This document shows positions 1-8,735 of a stretch of DNA of 64,000 nt, piece by piece; position 1 is the first letter of the stretch; every line of letters begins with the position of its first letter. Position numbers and translations under genes: made by a program. This stretch comes from Halobacterium zhouii (lineage in GTDB: Archaea; Halobacteriota; Halobacteria; Halobacteriales; Halobacteriaceae). The DNA lies in the NCBI RefSeq assembly GCF_021249405.1, contig NZ_CP089595.1:1-64000 (forward strand), given 5' to 3'. The notes under the pieces were generated by a model. It had not been told where the DNA came from and made no database searches. It was given only the letters and a program-made list of their open reading frames with translations.

Positions 1-17
1 GGTTGGCCTTTACAGAA

Positions 18-194
18 ACGAACAAAACGAACGGAACGAACTGGTGATAGAAATGAACGCAATTAGTTCAACGAGCGAAACGAACAGTTGGTTTTAACAT
101 CGTAGTAATCCTCTCACCGAGTGAAACACCCTCACCGAACGCACCGAGCTAAACGACCAAAACGAACGAAACGAACACAACGAGAGAAACGAAG
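18..194. repeat. 9-bp tandem iterons upstream of parA
   Basis: The hexamer ACGAAC or a one-base variant recurs every 9 bases. It starts at 18, 27 and 36, once at 80, and again at 162, 171, 180 and 189, ending four bases before the parA start codon. The same 9-base register reappears inside the next-but-one gene (1154-1186). Tandem short repeats next to parA genes that work with ribbon-helix-helix partners are usually centromere or operator sites, so this is inferred to be a parS-like and autoregulatory site. Confidence 0.6.
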
Positions 195-197
195 ATA

Positions 198-1016
198 ATG
201 ACCGACACCAATACCGCACGAATCACGGTGGCGAATCAGAAGGGAGGCGCGGGGAAGACAACCGACGTCATTCATACTGGCGGCGCACTCGCCGCCCGAG
301 GTCACGACGTCCTCCTGGTCGACATCGACTACCACGGAGGGCTCACGTGCTCGCTTGGCTACAACGATCTGTACTACGATACCGACCGTACGACGCTGTT
401 CGACGTCCTCGACTTCGACCAGATGGAGTCGGTGAACGACATCATCGTCGAGCACGAGGAATTCGACATCCTTCCCGCCAGCGAGAAGCTCGCGAACAAC
501 AAGAACATCCAGACGCTGCTTGAGGCGCCGAAGAGTCGCGAGCGGTTGGAGATGACTCTCGACGAGCTCGACAAGGACTACGACTACATCATTGTCGACA
601 CGCCGCCATCCCTGAACGTCCTCACCGACAACGCCCTGGTCGCGACCGGCAACGTCGTCATCCCCGTCATTCCCGAGAAGCTCAACGCCAACAGCCTCCA
701 GATTTTCGCGAAGCAGCTGAGTTCCCTCGAACAGGCGTACGGAGACATCAATCGGCTCGCCATCGTCTGTAACCGTGTCGAGCAGAACGCCGAGCACCGC
801 GACACCATCGAGGAGATCAAGTCGGCGTACTCCCTCCCGGTGTTCGAGATCCCGAAGCGGACCGACCTCTCTCAGTCGATTGGCGAGGGTGTGTCCGTCT
901 TCGGCTTTGGCAAGGAGAACAAACGCGTCGAGGATGCACGCGACCTATTCAACGAGATCGCCGACCTGTTCGACGGGACATTCGAGAAGACTGCGCCTGA
1001 GGAGGTGGAAGCATGA
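198..1016 (+). CDS. parA: ParA family partition ATPase
   Basis: This 272-residue protein is a ParA/Soj/MinD-type ATPase that would segregate low-copy DNA by ATP-dependent binding to the nucleoid. The deviant Walker A motif KGGAGKTT lies at residues 15-22, a Walker A' aspartate follows in LLVDID (about 40-45), and Walker B is IIVDTPPS near residue 135. The size fits small plasmid ParAs without an N-terminal HTH. The start codon directly follows a block of 9-bp repeats, and the stop overlaps the start of the next gene (ATGA), indicating translational coupling. Plasmid or integrated-element origin is inferred from this pairing and the nearby recombinase; chromosomal Soj/MinD paralogs are the alternative. 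Confidence 0.92.
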   Translation: MTDTNTARITVANQKGGAGKTTDVIHTGGALAARGHDVLLVDIDYHGGLTCSLGYNDLYYDTDRTTLFDVLDFDQMESVNDIIVEHEEFDILPASEKLANNKNIQTLLEAPKSRERLEMTLDELDKDYDYIIVDTPPSLNVLTDNALVATGNVVIPVIPEKLNANSLQIFAKQLSSLEQAYGDINRLAIVCNRVEQNAEHRDTIEEIKSAYSLPVFEIPKRTDLSQSIGEGVSVFGFGKENKRVEDARDLFNEIADLFDGTFEKTAPEEVEA

Positions 1017-1420
1017 GCGACGGCTGGGGTGATGCTTCCGGCATCGAGGGCAACTACGAAGAGGAGGACGACGAGGCTGATTCCAGCGAAACGAGTGAGG
1101 TGAGTGAACCGGTGGAAACCAGTTCATCGACCGAAACGACCGAGTCGACTTCAACGAGTGAAACGAACGAAACGAGCAAAACGAAGACGAACATCAAGGA
1201 CGAGTGGAATGGGCGGACGATCTACATCCCCGACGATGTCCTCGACGAGATGGAGGACACTTACCTCGAGTCCCAGCTGAAGCTCCGCAAGGCGGGCCAG
1301 GACGAGTTCAAGAAGAACCGCCACTTCTACCCGCTACTCGTCCAGTTCGGTATTGAGGCGCTCTCTGATGCGGATTCTGAGGAAATTCAGGCCCGGCTTT
1401 CGGAACTCGGAGACGAATGA
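1013..1420 (+). CDS. Small ParA partner, ribbon-helix-helix-like centromere-binding protein
   Basis: This 135-residue acidic protein overlaps parA by four bases and is presumably its ParB-type partner. The first 60 residues are a low-complexity Ser/Glu/Thr tail. The C-terminal 75 residues begin with a strand-like segment (RTIYIPDDVLDEM) followed by two predicted helices, as in ribbon-helix-helix partition proteins. No ParB/Spo0J nuclease-like domain is present. The low-complexity stretch is encoded by the same 9-bp DNA repeat found upstream of parA, so the DNA as well as the peptide may be functional. The role is inferred from position; the family was not recognised with certainty. Confidence 0.75.
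   Translation: MSDGWGDASGIEGNYEEEDDEADSSETSEVSEPVETSSSTETTESTSTSETNETSKTKTNIKDEWNGRTIYIPDDVLDEMEDTYLESQLKLRKAGQDEFKKNRHFYPLLVQFGIEALSDADSEEIQARLSELGDE
1154..1186. repeat. 9-bp iterons inside the parA-partner gene
   Basis: ACGAGT, ACGAAC, ACGAGC and ACGAAG start at 1154, 1163, 1172 and 1181, exactly 9 bases apart, the same unit and spacing as upstream of parA. Looser matches occur near 1091 and 1136. Because the period is a multiple of three, the repeat is also read as a Ser/Glu/Thr-rich peptide. A second centromere-like site inside the gene is the inference. Confidence 0.55.
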
Positions 1421-1543
1421 CCTCGCGCAGAACGAGGACCGGGAATTTGTATAGCGATATACGATATACGTTTTCCTGTAGTGCGGAATTCCGGCGCTAA
1501 GAGACTTCAGTTCCTCGAATTCTCCCGATGGGCCGAATACAGC

Positions 1544-1579
1544 AAGTGGTCCTGATTATGCCCGTAATCACGACCACTT
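1544..1579. other. Dif-like inverted repeat, candidate recombinase site
   Basis: Two 15-base arms (1544-1558 and 1565-1579) are complementary except at one position and flank a 6-base centre, TGCCCG. A 6-8 base core between inverted arms is the architecture of crossover sites for tyrosine recombinases such as XerCD-dif. The site lies 113 bases before the tyrosine recombinase gene in otherwise empty DNA. It could instead be an operator for that gene. No second copy was noticed in the window. Confidence 0.45.
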
Positions 1580-1692
1580 TGAAGTACCCCGCCGCCGTCG
1601 GTGAAGCACGAATGCTACAACCGCCTCACAACGACGCTTCCCCCAGGGTAGAGGCACCAGACCGGGCCCGCAGGACGGTGGAGGGCCGGTGA

Positions 1693-2919
1693 ATGCCTGA
1701 TCGGGCGCTTTCGACACCGCTCGACGACAGCTTCGAGCGCTACCTCCAGGACAAAGGGAAAGGCCGCGGTGGGGACGGCGGGAACTATCGACGTAACGCA
1801 GCCCGCGAACTCGAGCGGTTCGCTGAGTGGGCCGCCGGCGACCGCGGCGCCGACGACTGGACCGGGATTGTCCCCGACGACGTCGACCGTGAGCCGACCT
1901 TCGACGATCTCGACGAACGCGTGTTTCGGGAGTACGCCCGGCATCTTGGTGGCGACCGGGGACTCAAGCAGAACACGGTACAAACCTATTACCGCTATAT
2001 CTCTGCCTGGTGCGGGTGGTGTGTCAACGAGGGGTATCTGGAAGCGCATTACGCGCAGCGGGCGAGTGCGATGGCGCCGTTACCGGAGGACGACGGCCGA
2101 AAGCCCGGTGACCAACAGGCCTGGACGTCCGAACAGCGCCACGCCCTCACCCGCCACGTCGACGAACGGGCTCGCGACGCCGTCGAGGCGTACACGACAC
2201 TCCCGGAGGATACTGACCCCCTCGACAAACAGCGAGCGCGCTATGCGGCGCTGAAGGCGGCTCGTGACCGGGCGCTGGTGTTCGTACTCGCGTACACCGC
2301 CGTTCGGGTGGGGGAACTCCTTCGGGACCCAAACGACCCACGCCGGCGCGGCGTCCGCTGGGAGGACCTCTCCCTTGACGACGGGAGTATGGACGTCTAC
2401 CGGAAGAAACAGCAGTGGGACGCCGCGAGTCTCCCCGATCCAGTGATTTCTCCGCTGCGAAGTTATCGCCAGCTGATGAACCCACTGACGGAGCGGTGGC
2501 CGGTGTTTCCGACGTTCGACCAACGGACGCTCGCGGAGCTCGTCTCGGAAGAGCTAGCCGAACGAGGAGAACGCCCGGATGCAATCGACGAGCGGCGTGA
2601 GGTGTACGCTCGGGACCTCCTGCTGGCGCTCGATGAGGACATTCGGCCGCCGTCAATCACGACGGACGGCGCACGGTTGATTCTCCAACGGTTCTCGGAG
2701 GCCGCCGAAATCGACATCGCCCATCCGAAACACGACTATCTTGCACCTCATGGGGGGCGCCGCGGGATGGGTGAGGTGCTCGTCCGGGCTTTCGGATACA
2801 CTGTAGCAGCCCGTTACCTCGACAACTCGGAGGAGATGGTTCGGGAGCGGTACTCGCATATTGAAGCTGGTGAGCTCGGAGACGTAGCTACTGAAGCCCT
2901 CGAAGAAATTGATTTGTGA
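1693..2919 (+). CDS. Tyrosine recombinase / integrase
   Basis: This 408-residue XerC/D-like site-specific recombinase has an N-terminal SAM-like core-binding region (about 12-140) with motifs typical of haloarchaeal integrases. The catalytic domain carries the first Arg in AVRVGEL (R205), the HGGRR box (H353, R356) and the nucleophile in RERYSHI (Y387). All hallmark residues are therefore present and the gene looks intact. It follows the partition pair with a 270-base gap holding a dif-like inverted repeat, which suggests dimer resolution or integration of the element. The ATG at 1693 is the first good in-frame start. Confidence 0.92.
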   Translation: MPDRALSTPLDDSFERYLQDKGKGRGGDGGNYRRNAARELERFAEWAAGDRGADDWTGIVPDDVDREPTFDDLDERVFREYARHLGGDRGLKQNTVQTYYRYISAWCGWCVNEGYLEAHYAQRASAMAPLPEDDGRKPGDQQAWTSEQRHALTRHVDERARDAVEAYTTLPEDTDPLDKQRARYAALKAARDRALVFVLAYTAVRVGELLRDPNDPRRRGVRWEDLSLDDGSMDVYRKKQQWDAASLPDPVISPLRSYRQLMNPLTERWPVFPTFDQRTLAELVSEELAERGERPDAIDERREVYARDLLLALDEDIRPPSITTDGARLILQRFSEAAEIDIAHPKHDYLAPHGGRRGMGEVLVRAFGYTVAARYLDNSEEMVRERYSHIEAGELGDVATEALEEIDL

Positions 2920-3040
2920 TTGAATTATCTATTGTCTCGTACAGTGTTTGCTCTTAACGGCTTACGAAGCTTTTTCAGCCGGCCATAGAATTCCTATATG
3001 TCTTTCGTATCGGAGTCGATACGCCAGACGGTGATGACAT

Positions 3041-3496
3041 ATGACAGACCTGATCTTACGAAGTCCGGCGTTCGAGGATGGCGGTCGGATTCCGGATCGC
3101 TACGGCTATACGGAGGAGAACATCAACCCGCCACTGACAATCGAAGGTGTTCCAGCGGAGAGCGCTTCGCTGGTGTTGATCGTCGATAGCCCGAACCCCC
3201 GTTCCTCGAGCAAAGATGTCTGGAACCATTGGCTCGTGTGGGATATTCCGCCAACACTGGAAGAGATTCCTGAAGGGTGGGATCCCGAACAGGCGACAGA
3301 AGGTCAAAACGACTTTGGAGAACACGGATACGGTGGACCCAACCCGACCGGCCAGGAACAGACCTACCGCTTCCGTTTATACGCCCTAGAGACCACGCTC
3401 GGGCTCCCCTCTGTGACAGAAAAAGAGGAACTCGTAGATGCAGTTGTCGGGAATATCATCGATAAGACTCGGCTCGAGGGCACGGCTGCTCCATAG
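3041..3496 (+). CDS. YbhB/YbcL family PEBP-like protein (copy 1)
   Basis: This 151-residue protein belongs to the phosphatidylethanolamine-binding / Raf kinase inhibitor-like family. The diagnostic segments are LVLIVDSPNP (about 45-54) and WNHWLVWDIP (61-70), followed by a YGGPNP box that lines the anion pocket. Bacterial and archaeal members are small cytosolic ligand-binding proteins of unknown physiological ligand. A second paralog lies at 12071-12583. The gene starts about 120 bases after the integrase and begins the chromosome-like part of the window. Confidence 0.9.
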   Translation: MTDLILRSPAFEDGGRIPDRYGYTEENINPPLTIEGVPAESASLVLIVDSPNPRSSSKDVWNHWLVWDIPPTLEEIPEGWDPEQATEGQNDFGEHGYGGPNPTGQEQTYRFRLYALETTLGLPSVTEKEELVDAVVGNIIDKTRLEGTAAP

Positions 3497-3510
3497 GTGC
3501 GCTACTGACA

Positions 3511-3684
3511 ATGGCTGACTCAACTGTAACCTGCCCGGACTGCAGTACCCAACAGGAGGTTGAGACCGACGAGTATGGAATTTTCACGCTGGTGTGTGAG
3601 AATTGTGGTGCCCGATCGAAGGGCGAATACACAGCTACATCCGGCGAGGTTGTTTGGCGATGGACGCAGTCGAGCGACAAATAG
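3511..3684 (+). CDS. Small two-CxxC zinc-ribbon protein
   Basis: This 57-residue protein has two knuckles, CPDC at residues 8-11 and CENC at 29-32, separated by a short beta-hairpin-like spacer, consistent with one rubredoxin-like zinc ribbon. It starts 14 bases after the preceding gene and may be co-transcribed with it. Haloarchaea encode many such micro-proteins, some affecting motility or stress responses, but this one has no assigned function. The stop TAG lies 66 bases before the tRNA-Met gene. Confidence 0.75.
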   Translation: MADSTVTCPDCSTQQEVETDEYGIFTLVCENCGARSKGEYTATSGEVVWRWTQSSDK

Positions 3685-3750
3685 AGTGACTAATTCCCAC
3701 ACGAAGACGACTTCTCAACGCTTATCCGCGACTTTCGTAGAGTAGTATGT

Positions 3751-3825
3751 AGCGGGATAGGATAGCTCGGAGATTCCACCAGGCTCATGACCTGGAGATC
3801 GGTGGTTCAAATCCACCTCCTGCTA
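3751..3825 (+). tRNA. tRNA-Met (CAT), probably initiator
   Basis: A 75-base cloverleaf can be drawn. The acceptor stem AGCGGGA/TCCTGCT pairs with one G-T wobble and begins with the A1-T72 pair typical of archaeal initiators. The anticodon stem is CCAGG/CCTGG with loop CTCATGA, and the T-stem is GGTGG/CCACC. The D-arm resembles the haloarchaeal initiator tRNA as I remember it. The last three bases double as the hisI stop codon on the other strand. No intron is present. Confidence 0.93.
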
Positions 3826-4227
3826 TTTCACGCCGACACAACCGCTATCGTAGACCTCGTCCGGTTCAAAGACTTTCTCGCCGACGGTCTCGCCTTCGAT
3901 CGTTCGATAGAAGCAGGAGCGATAGCCCGTGTGACACGCCCCACCTTCTTGGTCGATTCGATAGAGAAGCGCATCACCATCACAGTCGACGCGGATTTCC
4001 TTTACCTGTTGGACGTGTCCACTGGAGCCGCCTTTCTGCCAGAGTTCGTCGCGACTCCGAGAGTAGTAGTGAGCAAGCCCCGTGTTCTGGGTTTCGGCGA
4101 GCGCCTCCGGGGACACGTACGCGAGCATCAGCACGTCACCGGTCTCGGCGTCCTGTGCAATCGCGGGAATCAGACCATTTTCGCCGAAGTCGAGTTCCAC
4201 ATCGAGACGTTCATCTTGCATACTCAT
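3823..4227 (-). CDS. hisI: Phosphoribosyl-AMP cyclohydrolase
   Basis: This 134-residue HisI hydrolyses the purine ring of phosphoribosyl-AMP, the third step of histidine synthesis. The metal motif DCDGDALL (residues 81-88) supplies Mg-binding aspartates, and CHTG plus SCFYR (98-107) supply the zinc-binding Cys/His residues. It is the stand-alone archaeal form without a fused HisE; hisE is about 14 kb away at 18542. Either Met1 or Met3 could initiate. The TAG stop is read from the complement of the last three bases of the convergent tRNA-Met gene, so both genes share bases 3823-3825. Confidence 0.95.
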   Translation of the reverse strand: MSMQDERLDVELDFGENGLIPAIAQDAETGDVLMLAYVSPEALAETQNTGLAHYYSRSRDELWQKGGSSGHVQQVKEIRVDCDGDALLYRIDQEGGACHTGYRSCFYRTIEGETVGEKVFEPDEVYDSGCVGVK

Positions 4228-4287
4228 ACGATACGACAGACTCGGGAAACCAGTTGTTATTTTCCGAGCTGATCTCTTCGCTTGAGG

Positions 4288-5631
4288 TTAGACCAGCTGA
4301 AGGATGTTCCCGTTCGAGGTGACGTGGAGGTCACGTCCCAGTTTGTAGCCCTGCTTTGCGGCGAGGTCGACATAGCCAGAATACCCCTGCATGTCCTGGT
4401 GCGACGGGATGACGTGTTGCGGCTGGAGGGCATCGAGCATCGCGTAGTGGCCCTCTTGCGAGAGATGGCCGGAGACGTGGACGTCGTCGTAGATACGCGC
4501 GCCCTGCATCCCGAGGAGCTTCTCGGACTGGTAGCGCTGGCCCTCGTTCGTCGGCTCCGGAATCACACGCGCCGAGAAGATGACCTTGTCACCATCGTCG
4601 AGTTCGTACGGCGTCTCACCGCGTCCCATCCGCGTGAGCATCGCGCGCGGCTCGCCTTGGTGGCCCGTTACGACCGGGAGGTAGTTCTCCTTGCCCTCGT
4701 TCATGATGCGCTTGAAGGCCCGATCGACGGACTTCCGGTGCCCGTACATGCCGAGGTCGTCGGGGAAGCTCGCAGCGCCGATGCGCTCGGCCGTTCCCGA
4801 GTACTTCTCCATCGACCGGCCGAGCAGGACGGGCTGGCGACCGATTTCTTCTGCGAATTCGACCAGACTCGTGACGCGAGCGATGTGGCTGGAGAACGTC
4901 GTCGCGACGATCCCGCCGTCGTAGTCTTCGAGACTGTGCATGACGTCCTGGAGTTGGCTCCGGGCGACGGCTTCACTCGGTGTTCGTCCCTTCTTGTTCG
5001 CGTTCGTGCAGTCCTCAATGTAGCAGAGGACGCCCTCACCCTCGCGGCCGATTTCGCGGAACCGCTTCATATCGATGGGGTCACCGATAACGGGGGTGTG
5101 GTCGATGCGCTTGTCCAGCCCGTAGACGATGGCACCTTCGGGGGTGTGGAGGACTGGGTTGATGGCGTTGATGATGGAGTGCGTGACGTTGACGAACTCC
5201 AGTTCACACCGGTTGCCGATGGACATTGTCTCGCCGGCGTCCATCTCAATGAGGTCGTTCTGGACCTGGAACTTCCCCTCGTCTTGGATCTCTTCCTTGA
5301 CGAGTTCGAGGGTGAACGGCGCGGCGACGATCGGAGCGTCGTAGCGATGCGCCAGTTTGCTGATTGCACCGATGTGATCGAGGTGACCGTGCGTCGGGAC
5401 AATCGCTTGTACGTCGCCCTCGAGGTCGCTCATCACTCGATCATCGGGAATCGCACCCATGTCGATGAGGTCGAGCGAATGCATTTTCTCCGTCTGGAGG
5501 TTGTCGTGAATCAGTACTTTTGAGAGGTTGAGACCCATGTCGAAGACGACGATGTCGTCGCCGGCACGGACGGCTGTCATCTGGCGGCCGACTTCCTCGT
5601 AGCCGCCAATAGTTGCGATTTCGATTTCCAT
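4288..5631 (-). CDS. rnj: Archaeal ribonuclease J
   Basis: This 447-residue metallo-beta-lactamase/beta-CASP nuclease corresponds to the 5'-3' exoribonuclease aRNase J of euryarchaea. The zinc motif HGHLDH lies at residues 81-86, with further ligand segments VNVTHS and the late [10 protein letters not shown] and IPSHQD motifs. Length matches archaeal RNase J without the bacterial C-terminal extension. It is transcribed toward hisI with a 60-base gap. In many haloarchaea this gene sits with isoprenoid genes; no such neighbour is seen here. Confidence 0.93.
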   Translation of the reverse strand: MEIEIATIGGYEEVGRQMTAVRAGDDIVVFDMGLNLSKVLIHDNLQTEKMHSLDLIDMGAIPDDRVMSDLEGDVQAIVPTHGHLDHIGAISKLAHRYDAPIVAAPFTLELVKEEIQDEGKFQVQNDLIEMDAGETMSIGNRCELEFVNVTHSIINAINPVLHTPEGAIVYGLDKRIDHTPVIGDPIDMKRFREIGREGEGVLCYIEDCTNANKKGRTPSEAVARSQLQDVMHSLEDYDGGIVATTFSSHIARVTSLVEFAEEIGRQPVLLGRSMEKYSGTAERIGAASFPDDLGMYGHRKSVDRAFKRIMNEGKENYLPVVTGHQGEPRAMLTRMGRGETPYELDDGDKVIFSARVIPEPTNEGQRYQSEKLLGMQGARIYDDVHVSGHLSQEGHYAMLDALQPQHVIPSHQDMQGYSGYVDLAAKQGYKLGRDLHVTSNGNILQLV

Positions 5632-5845
5632 AGTCGGGTCCGATCAGAGCGATCCCAGAACTCGTCAAAGTCCGCCTGGTGAAGGAGAGCCGGTGTGAAG
5701 CTGGCTTCGACAGCAGGTCAATCTGTGACCATTAGTCGATGTATCCAGACTTCATGACCTTCCCGGGGACAACGCGTATTTCGGTTACGTGGAAACTGGC
5801 GGTCCCAACGTAAATACCCGTGGATTCGGGCGTCGTATAGTATCG

Positions 5846-6199
5846 TTACTCAGGGGCGTACTCTTCGTGGATTCGATCCATTCGTGCCGCCATCACGAAG
5901 TCGGTTTTGTGGAGGCCGTCGATCTTGTGCGTCCACATCTCGATTTTCACCTCTCCCCACTGGAGGTGGATATTTGGATGGTGCCATTCTTCATCGGCGA
6001 GTTCGCCGACTTCGTAGGTAAACTCGAGTGCGTCACGAAAATCGTCGAACTCGTAGGTCCCTTCGAGGTGGTGTTCGTCTACTACTTCCCACACGTCTTC
6101 GTCGAGTTCGGCAAGGTACTCCGAGTATTCAGTCTCGGTGAGCGGCTTATCCTCTGACGTACACGCTTCACACGCTTCGTCTGCCAGTGCCGATGCCAT
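5846..6199 (-). CDS. 4a-hydroxytetrahydrobiopterin dehydratase (PCD/DCoH)
   Basis: This 117-residue protein matches pterin-4a-carbinolamine dehydratases, which dehydrate the 4a-carbinolamine during pterin recycling. The paired histidines in EWHHPNI (H73, H74) and the later [13 protein letters not shown] segment contain the catalytic His set of the family. The ATG at 6199 is preferred because sequence upstream is not family-like and lengthens the protein beyond the usual size. Haloarchaeal PCDs may serve molybdopterin or another pterin rather than phenylalanine hydroxylase; this is open. Confidence 0.88.
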   Translation of the reverse strand: MASALADEACEACTSEDKPLTETEYSEYLAELDEDVWEVVDEHHLEGTYEFDDFRDALEFTYEVGELADEEWHHPNIHLQWGEVKIEMWTHKIDGLHKTDFVMAARMDRIHEEYAPE

Positions 6200-6447
6200 A
6201 TCTCCGTTTACACTCGCCTCCTGTTTGTACTTTGGTCGTCGTCGGAAGGGTTGACGATGCCAGGACTTACACTTCGATGACGGGGAGTAGGAACGGTAGC
6301 TATTCTGATCCCTCAAGGAAGTATGATTTTCTTGATTCAGTAAAACAAGACGTATTGTCCGATTCGGCTGAACGATCTACTAACGCGTTTCCCGGAACGT
6401 CTCCTCCAGTAATGATTTGTCTACGGCCGGTTCACCTTCTATGCTGA

Positions 6448-6621
6448 ATGGCTGTGTTTCAGAAAATCCGGCGTGTCCTCGGACTCAGTGAGTCGTCTGC
6501 TACAACACATCACTACTGTTGTACTGAATGTAACACGGAATTTGAGTCTCAGACTGCTCCCCAGCGCATTCAGTGTCCAGAATGCCTTACAACAAAAGTT
6601 ACAGAACTTGATAACCACTGA
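6448..6621 (+). CDS. Small CPxC zinc-ribbon protein
   Basis: This 57-residue protein has CTEC (residues 25-28) and CPEC (43-46), a single putative zinc ribbon, after a basic N-terminus (FQKIRRVLGL) that could bind nucleic acid or membrane. It stands alone between convergent neighbours. No clear promoter was identified. The function is unknown; it is called on the zinc-knuckle spacing and an intact frame. Confidence 0.6.
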   Translation: MAVFQKIRRVLGLSESSATTHHYCCTECNTEFESQTAPQRIQCPECLTTKVTELDNH

Positions 6622-6743
6622 CTGTCTCTTTCGAATCCATCTTGTTCCAGCAAACGGTATCCTGTTGCGGGCTTAAAATCGACATACAGTTCAGGCCGCA
6701 ACGAATTGAGTAGGGGGTTCGTTGGTAGCCCGTAGACTAGTGA

Positions 6744-7373
6744 TTATGCATTAACGGATAGAACATCAATGAGGGAATATATTGGAACACCATCGATATC
6801 CTCGACTCCCTGTTTATCGATCAGTACAGCTGCAGCGACTGGGTTTCCCCCTGTATCGGTTATCGCCTCAATAGTTTCGCGTAACGTCGTTCCACTAGTA
6901 ATCGTGTCATCAACGATATGGCAATCGTATCCATGGACACTGGAAAAATTCCGCGAGAAACTACCCTCGAGACCCTCGATATCACCGTTCTCCCATTGAT
7001 GTTTGCGTGGCGTGTACGTAGCGAGACCAGTGTCGAGTGTTTGGGCCACGACGGTTGCGAGCGGTGTCCCGGCTTTCTCAATACCGACCGTGAGTGCTGG
7101 TTCTTGATGTTGGTTTGGGAGCATATTAGCCATCGCGTTTCCAATATACGTTAACCGTGTACTATCACGCCCGATGGCATTCCAATCTACATGAATATCG
7201 TGAGGTTTCTTTGTGTCTACCGATTGAGTATCTCGGGTCGTCGATTTACTCCGTTCGACCAACCAGCTGGCAGTTTCACGAGAGACGTTCAGCTCGTCTG
7301 CGATTTCGCCCTTTGACACCCCTCGATTGGCTAAGGAAGCAGCATTCGAAATGAGATCATCAACATTCTTCAT
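6744..7373 (-). CDS. gfcR: GfcR-type regulator: HTH fused to phosphoribosyltransferase domain
   Basis: This 209-residue protein joins an N-terminal HTH (about 15-40, with KGEIADELNVSRETASWLV) to a type I phosphoribosyltransferase domain with the PRPP loop VDDTITSGT at 154-162. That architecture is the one annotated as orotate phosphoribosyltransferase-like and characterised in Haloferax as GfcR, an activator of glycolysis and semi-phosphorylative Entner-Doudoroff genes. It lies 75 bases downstream of a sugar-acid dehydratase gene on the same strand, which fits that role. A true PyrE would lack the HTH. Confidence 0.88.
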   Translation of the reverse strand: MKNVDDLISNAASLANRGVSKGEIADELNVSRETASWLVERSKSTTRDTQSVDTKKPHDIHVDWNAIGRDSTRLTYIGNAMANMLPNQHQEPALTVGIEKAGTPLATVVAQTLDTGLATYTPRKHQWENGDIEGLEGSFSRNFSSVHGYDCHIVDDTITSGTTLRETIEAITDTGGNPVAAAVLIDKQGVEDIDGVPIYSLIDVLSVNA

Positions 7374-7448
7374 CTGTCTCGAACTTGGAGTGGTACGTTT
7401 TACGTGTGTCGTCCTGGCTGCTCGTCCTAAAAGGTACAGTGTGAAGGA

Positions 7449-8600
7449 CTATGGACGTTTGAGTGCGCCTTCCTTGTCGAAGAGGCTGTGACTATCCTTT
7501 GGCTCTCCGGGATACTCACGAGCCGCGTCCGGATGGAATGTGACACCGAGTCCCGGTTCATCTGGCACCTCGATAACCCCATCTTCCACGGTGTACCCGT
7601 GTTCGATGATTTCGTCACCCCACTCGACGTCTCGACTCATATGTTCGAGGACTTCGAGATTTTCGAGTCCGGCACACAGATGGACTGACGCAGCCGTACT
7701 GACGCCGGCGTTCGGGTTGTGCGGTGCGATCGTCATGTATCGAGCGTCCGCCATCGCGGCGGCGTGCTGGACTTCTCGGAGGCTTCCGTAGTTTGTCACG
7801 TCCGGCTGGATGATGTCGCAGGCCTGTTTCCGGACGAGATCTTCCATCGTCTCGTTATTGTAGATGCGCTCGCCGGTGGCGACGGGCATATTGACGTGCT
7901 GGGTGACGTCAGCCATCACTTCACGGTCCTCGAGTTCGACCGGCTCTTCGAGGAACATGATGTCGTATTCTTCGAGGGCGTCTGCAACCTCGATCGCCCC
8001 ACGCCGGGTAAACCGACCGTGACAGTCGAGGGCGATGCCGACGTCCCAGCCAACTGCCTCGCGAACGGCGTCGAGGAGGTCCGCAACTTCGTCGAGCTGC
8101 GCGTCAGTTAACGAGTGTTCATAGTGGGCGAACGGGTCACATTTCAGCGCCGGATAGCCTTGCTCTTCAACCGCCTTCTCGGCGTGATGGGCGTAGTTCT
8201 CTGGCGTGCGGTCGCCGATGTGCCAGCCGTTCGCGTAGACGGGGATCTCGTCGTGAACCTTGCCGCCAAGAAGTTTCCAGACCGGTTCGCCGTAGTGCTT
8301 GCCGGCGATATCCCAGAGTGCGATGTCGATCGCCGCAGCGACCGCGTTGATGAGCTTCCCGGCTCGCCACGCGAAGGGATAGCGTCGGAGCTTTCGATTG
8401 ATTTGTTTCCGATTCAGCGGGTCCTCGCCGATCACGTAGTGCTTGTGTGCTTCTGCGGTGGCTTCGAGGGCTGCGGTCAGTCCTTCACCACTGAGTGCCT
8501 CACCGACACCGGTGATACCTTCGTCTGTCTTGACCTGGACAAAGAACCAGTTCCGCCAGTCGGCGTCGACGACGAACGTCTCGACGTCAGTTACTCGCAT
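7449..8600 (-). CDS. Enolase-superfamily sugar-acid dehydratase (gluconate dehydratase-like)
   Basis: This protein of about 383 residues belongs to the mandelate racemase/muconate lactonising group of the enolase superfamily. It has the barrel metal ligands in GIALDCHG, MFLEEPVE and VATGERIY, and a catalytic His in TIAPHNPN. Haloarchaeal homologs dehydrate gluconate, galactonate or xylonate; gluconate dehydratase of the semi-phosphorylative Entner-Doudoroff route is favoured because a GfcR-type regulator follows. ATG at 8600 (MRVTDVETF) is the family-like start. Exact substrate cannot be read from sequence. Confidence 0.88.
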   Translation of the reverse strand: MRVTDVETFVVDADWRNWFFVQVKTDEGITGVGEALSGEGLTAALEATAEAHKHYVIGEDPLNRKQINRKLRRYPFAWRAGKLINAVAAAIDIALWDIAGKHYGEPVWKLLGGKVHDEIPVYANGWHIGDRTPENYAHHAEKAVEEQGYPALKCDPFAHYEHSLTDAQLDEVADLLDAVREAVGWDVGIALDCHGRFTRRGAIEVADALEEYDIMFLEEPVELEDREVMADVTQHVNMPVATGERIYNNETMEDLVRKQACDIIQPDVTNYGSLREVQHAAAMADARYMTIAPHNPNAGVSTAASVHLCAGLENLEVLEHMSRDVEWGDEIIEHGYTVEDGVIEVPDEPGLGVTFHPDAAREYPGEPKDSHSLFDKEGALKRP

Positions 8601-8735
8601 AGGAATACTTTCTGAAGGATTGAAAAAGCCGTTCCGACTTCGACACAATCAGAAGAAATCTGCTGGAATCGCCGGACAGGGATTTCACGGTGATTTTATA
8701 TCGGGAGCAGTTTCGTCCAGATAGGTGCGCTCCCT

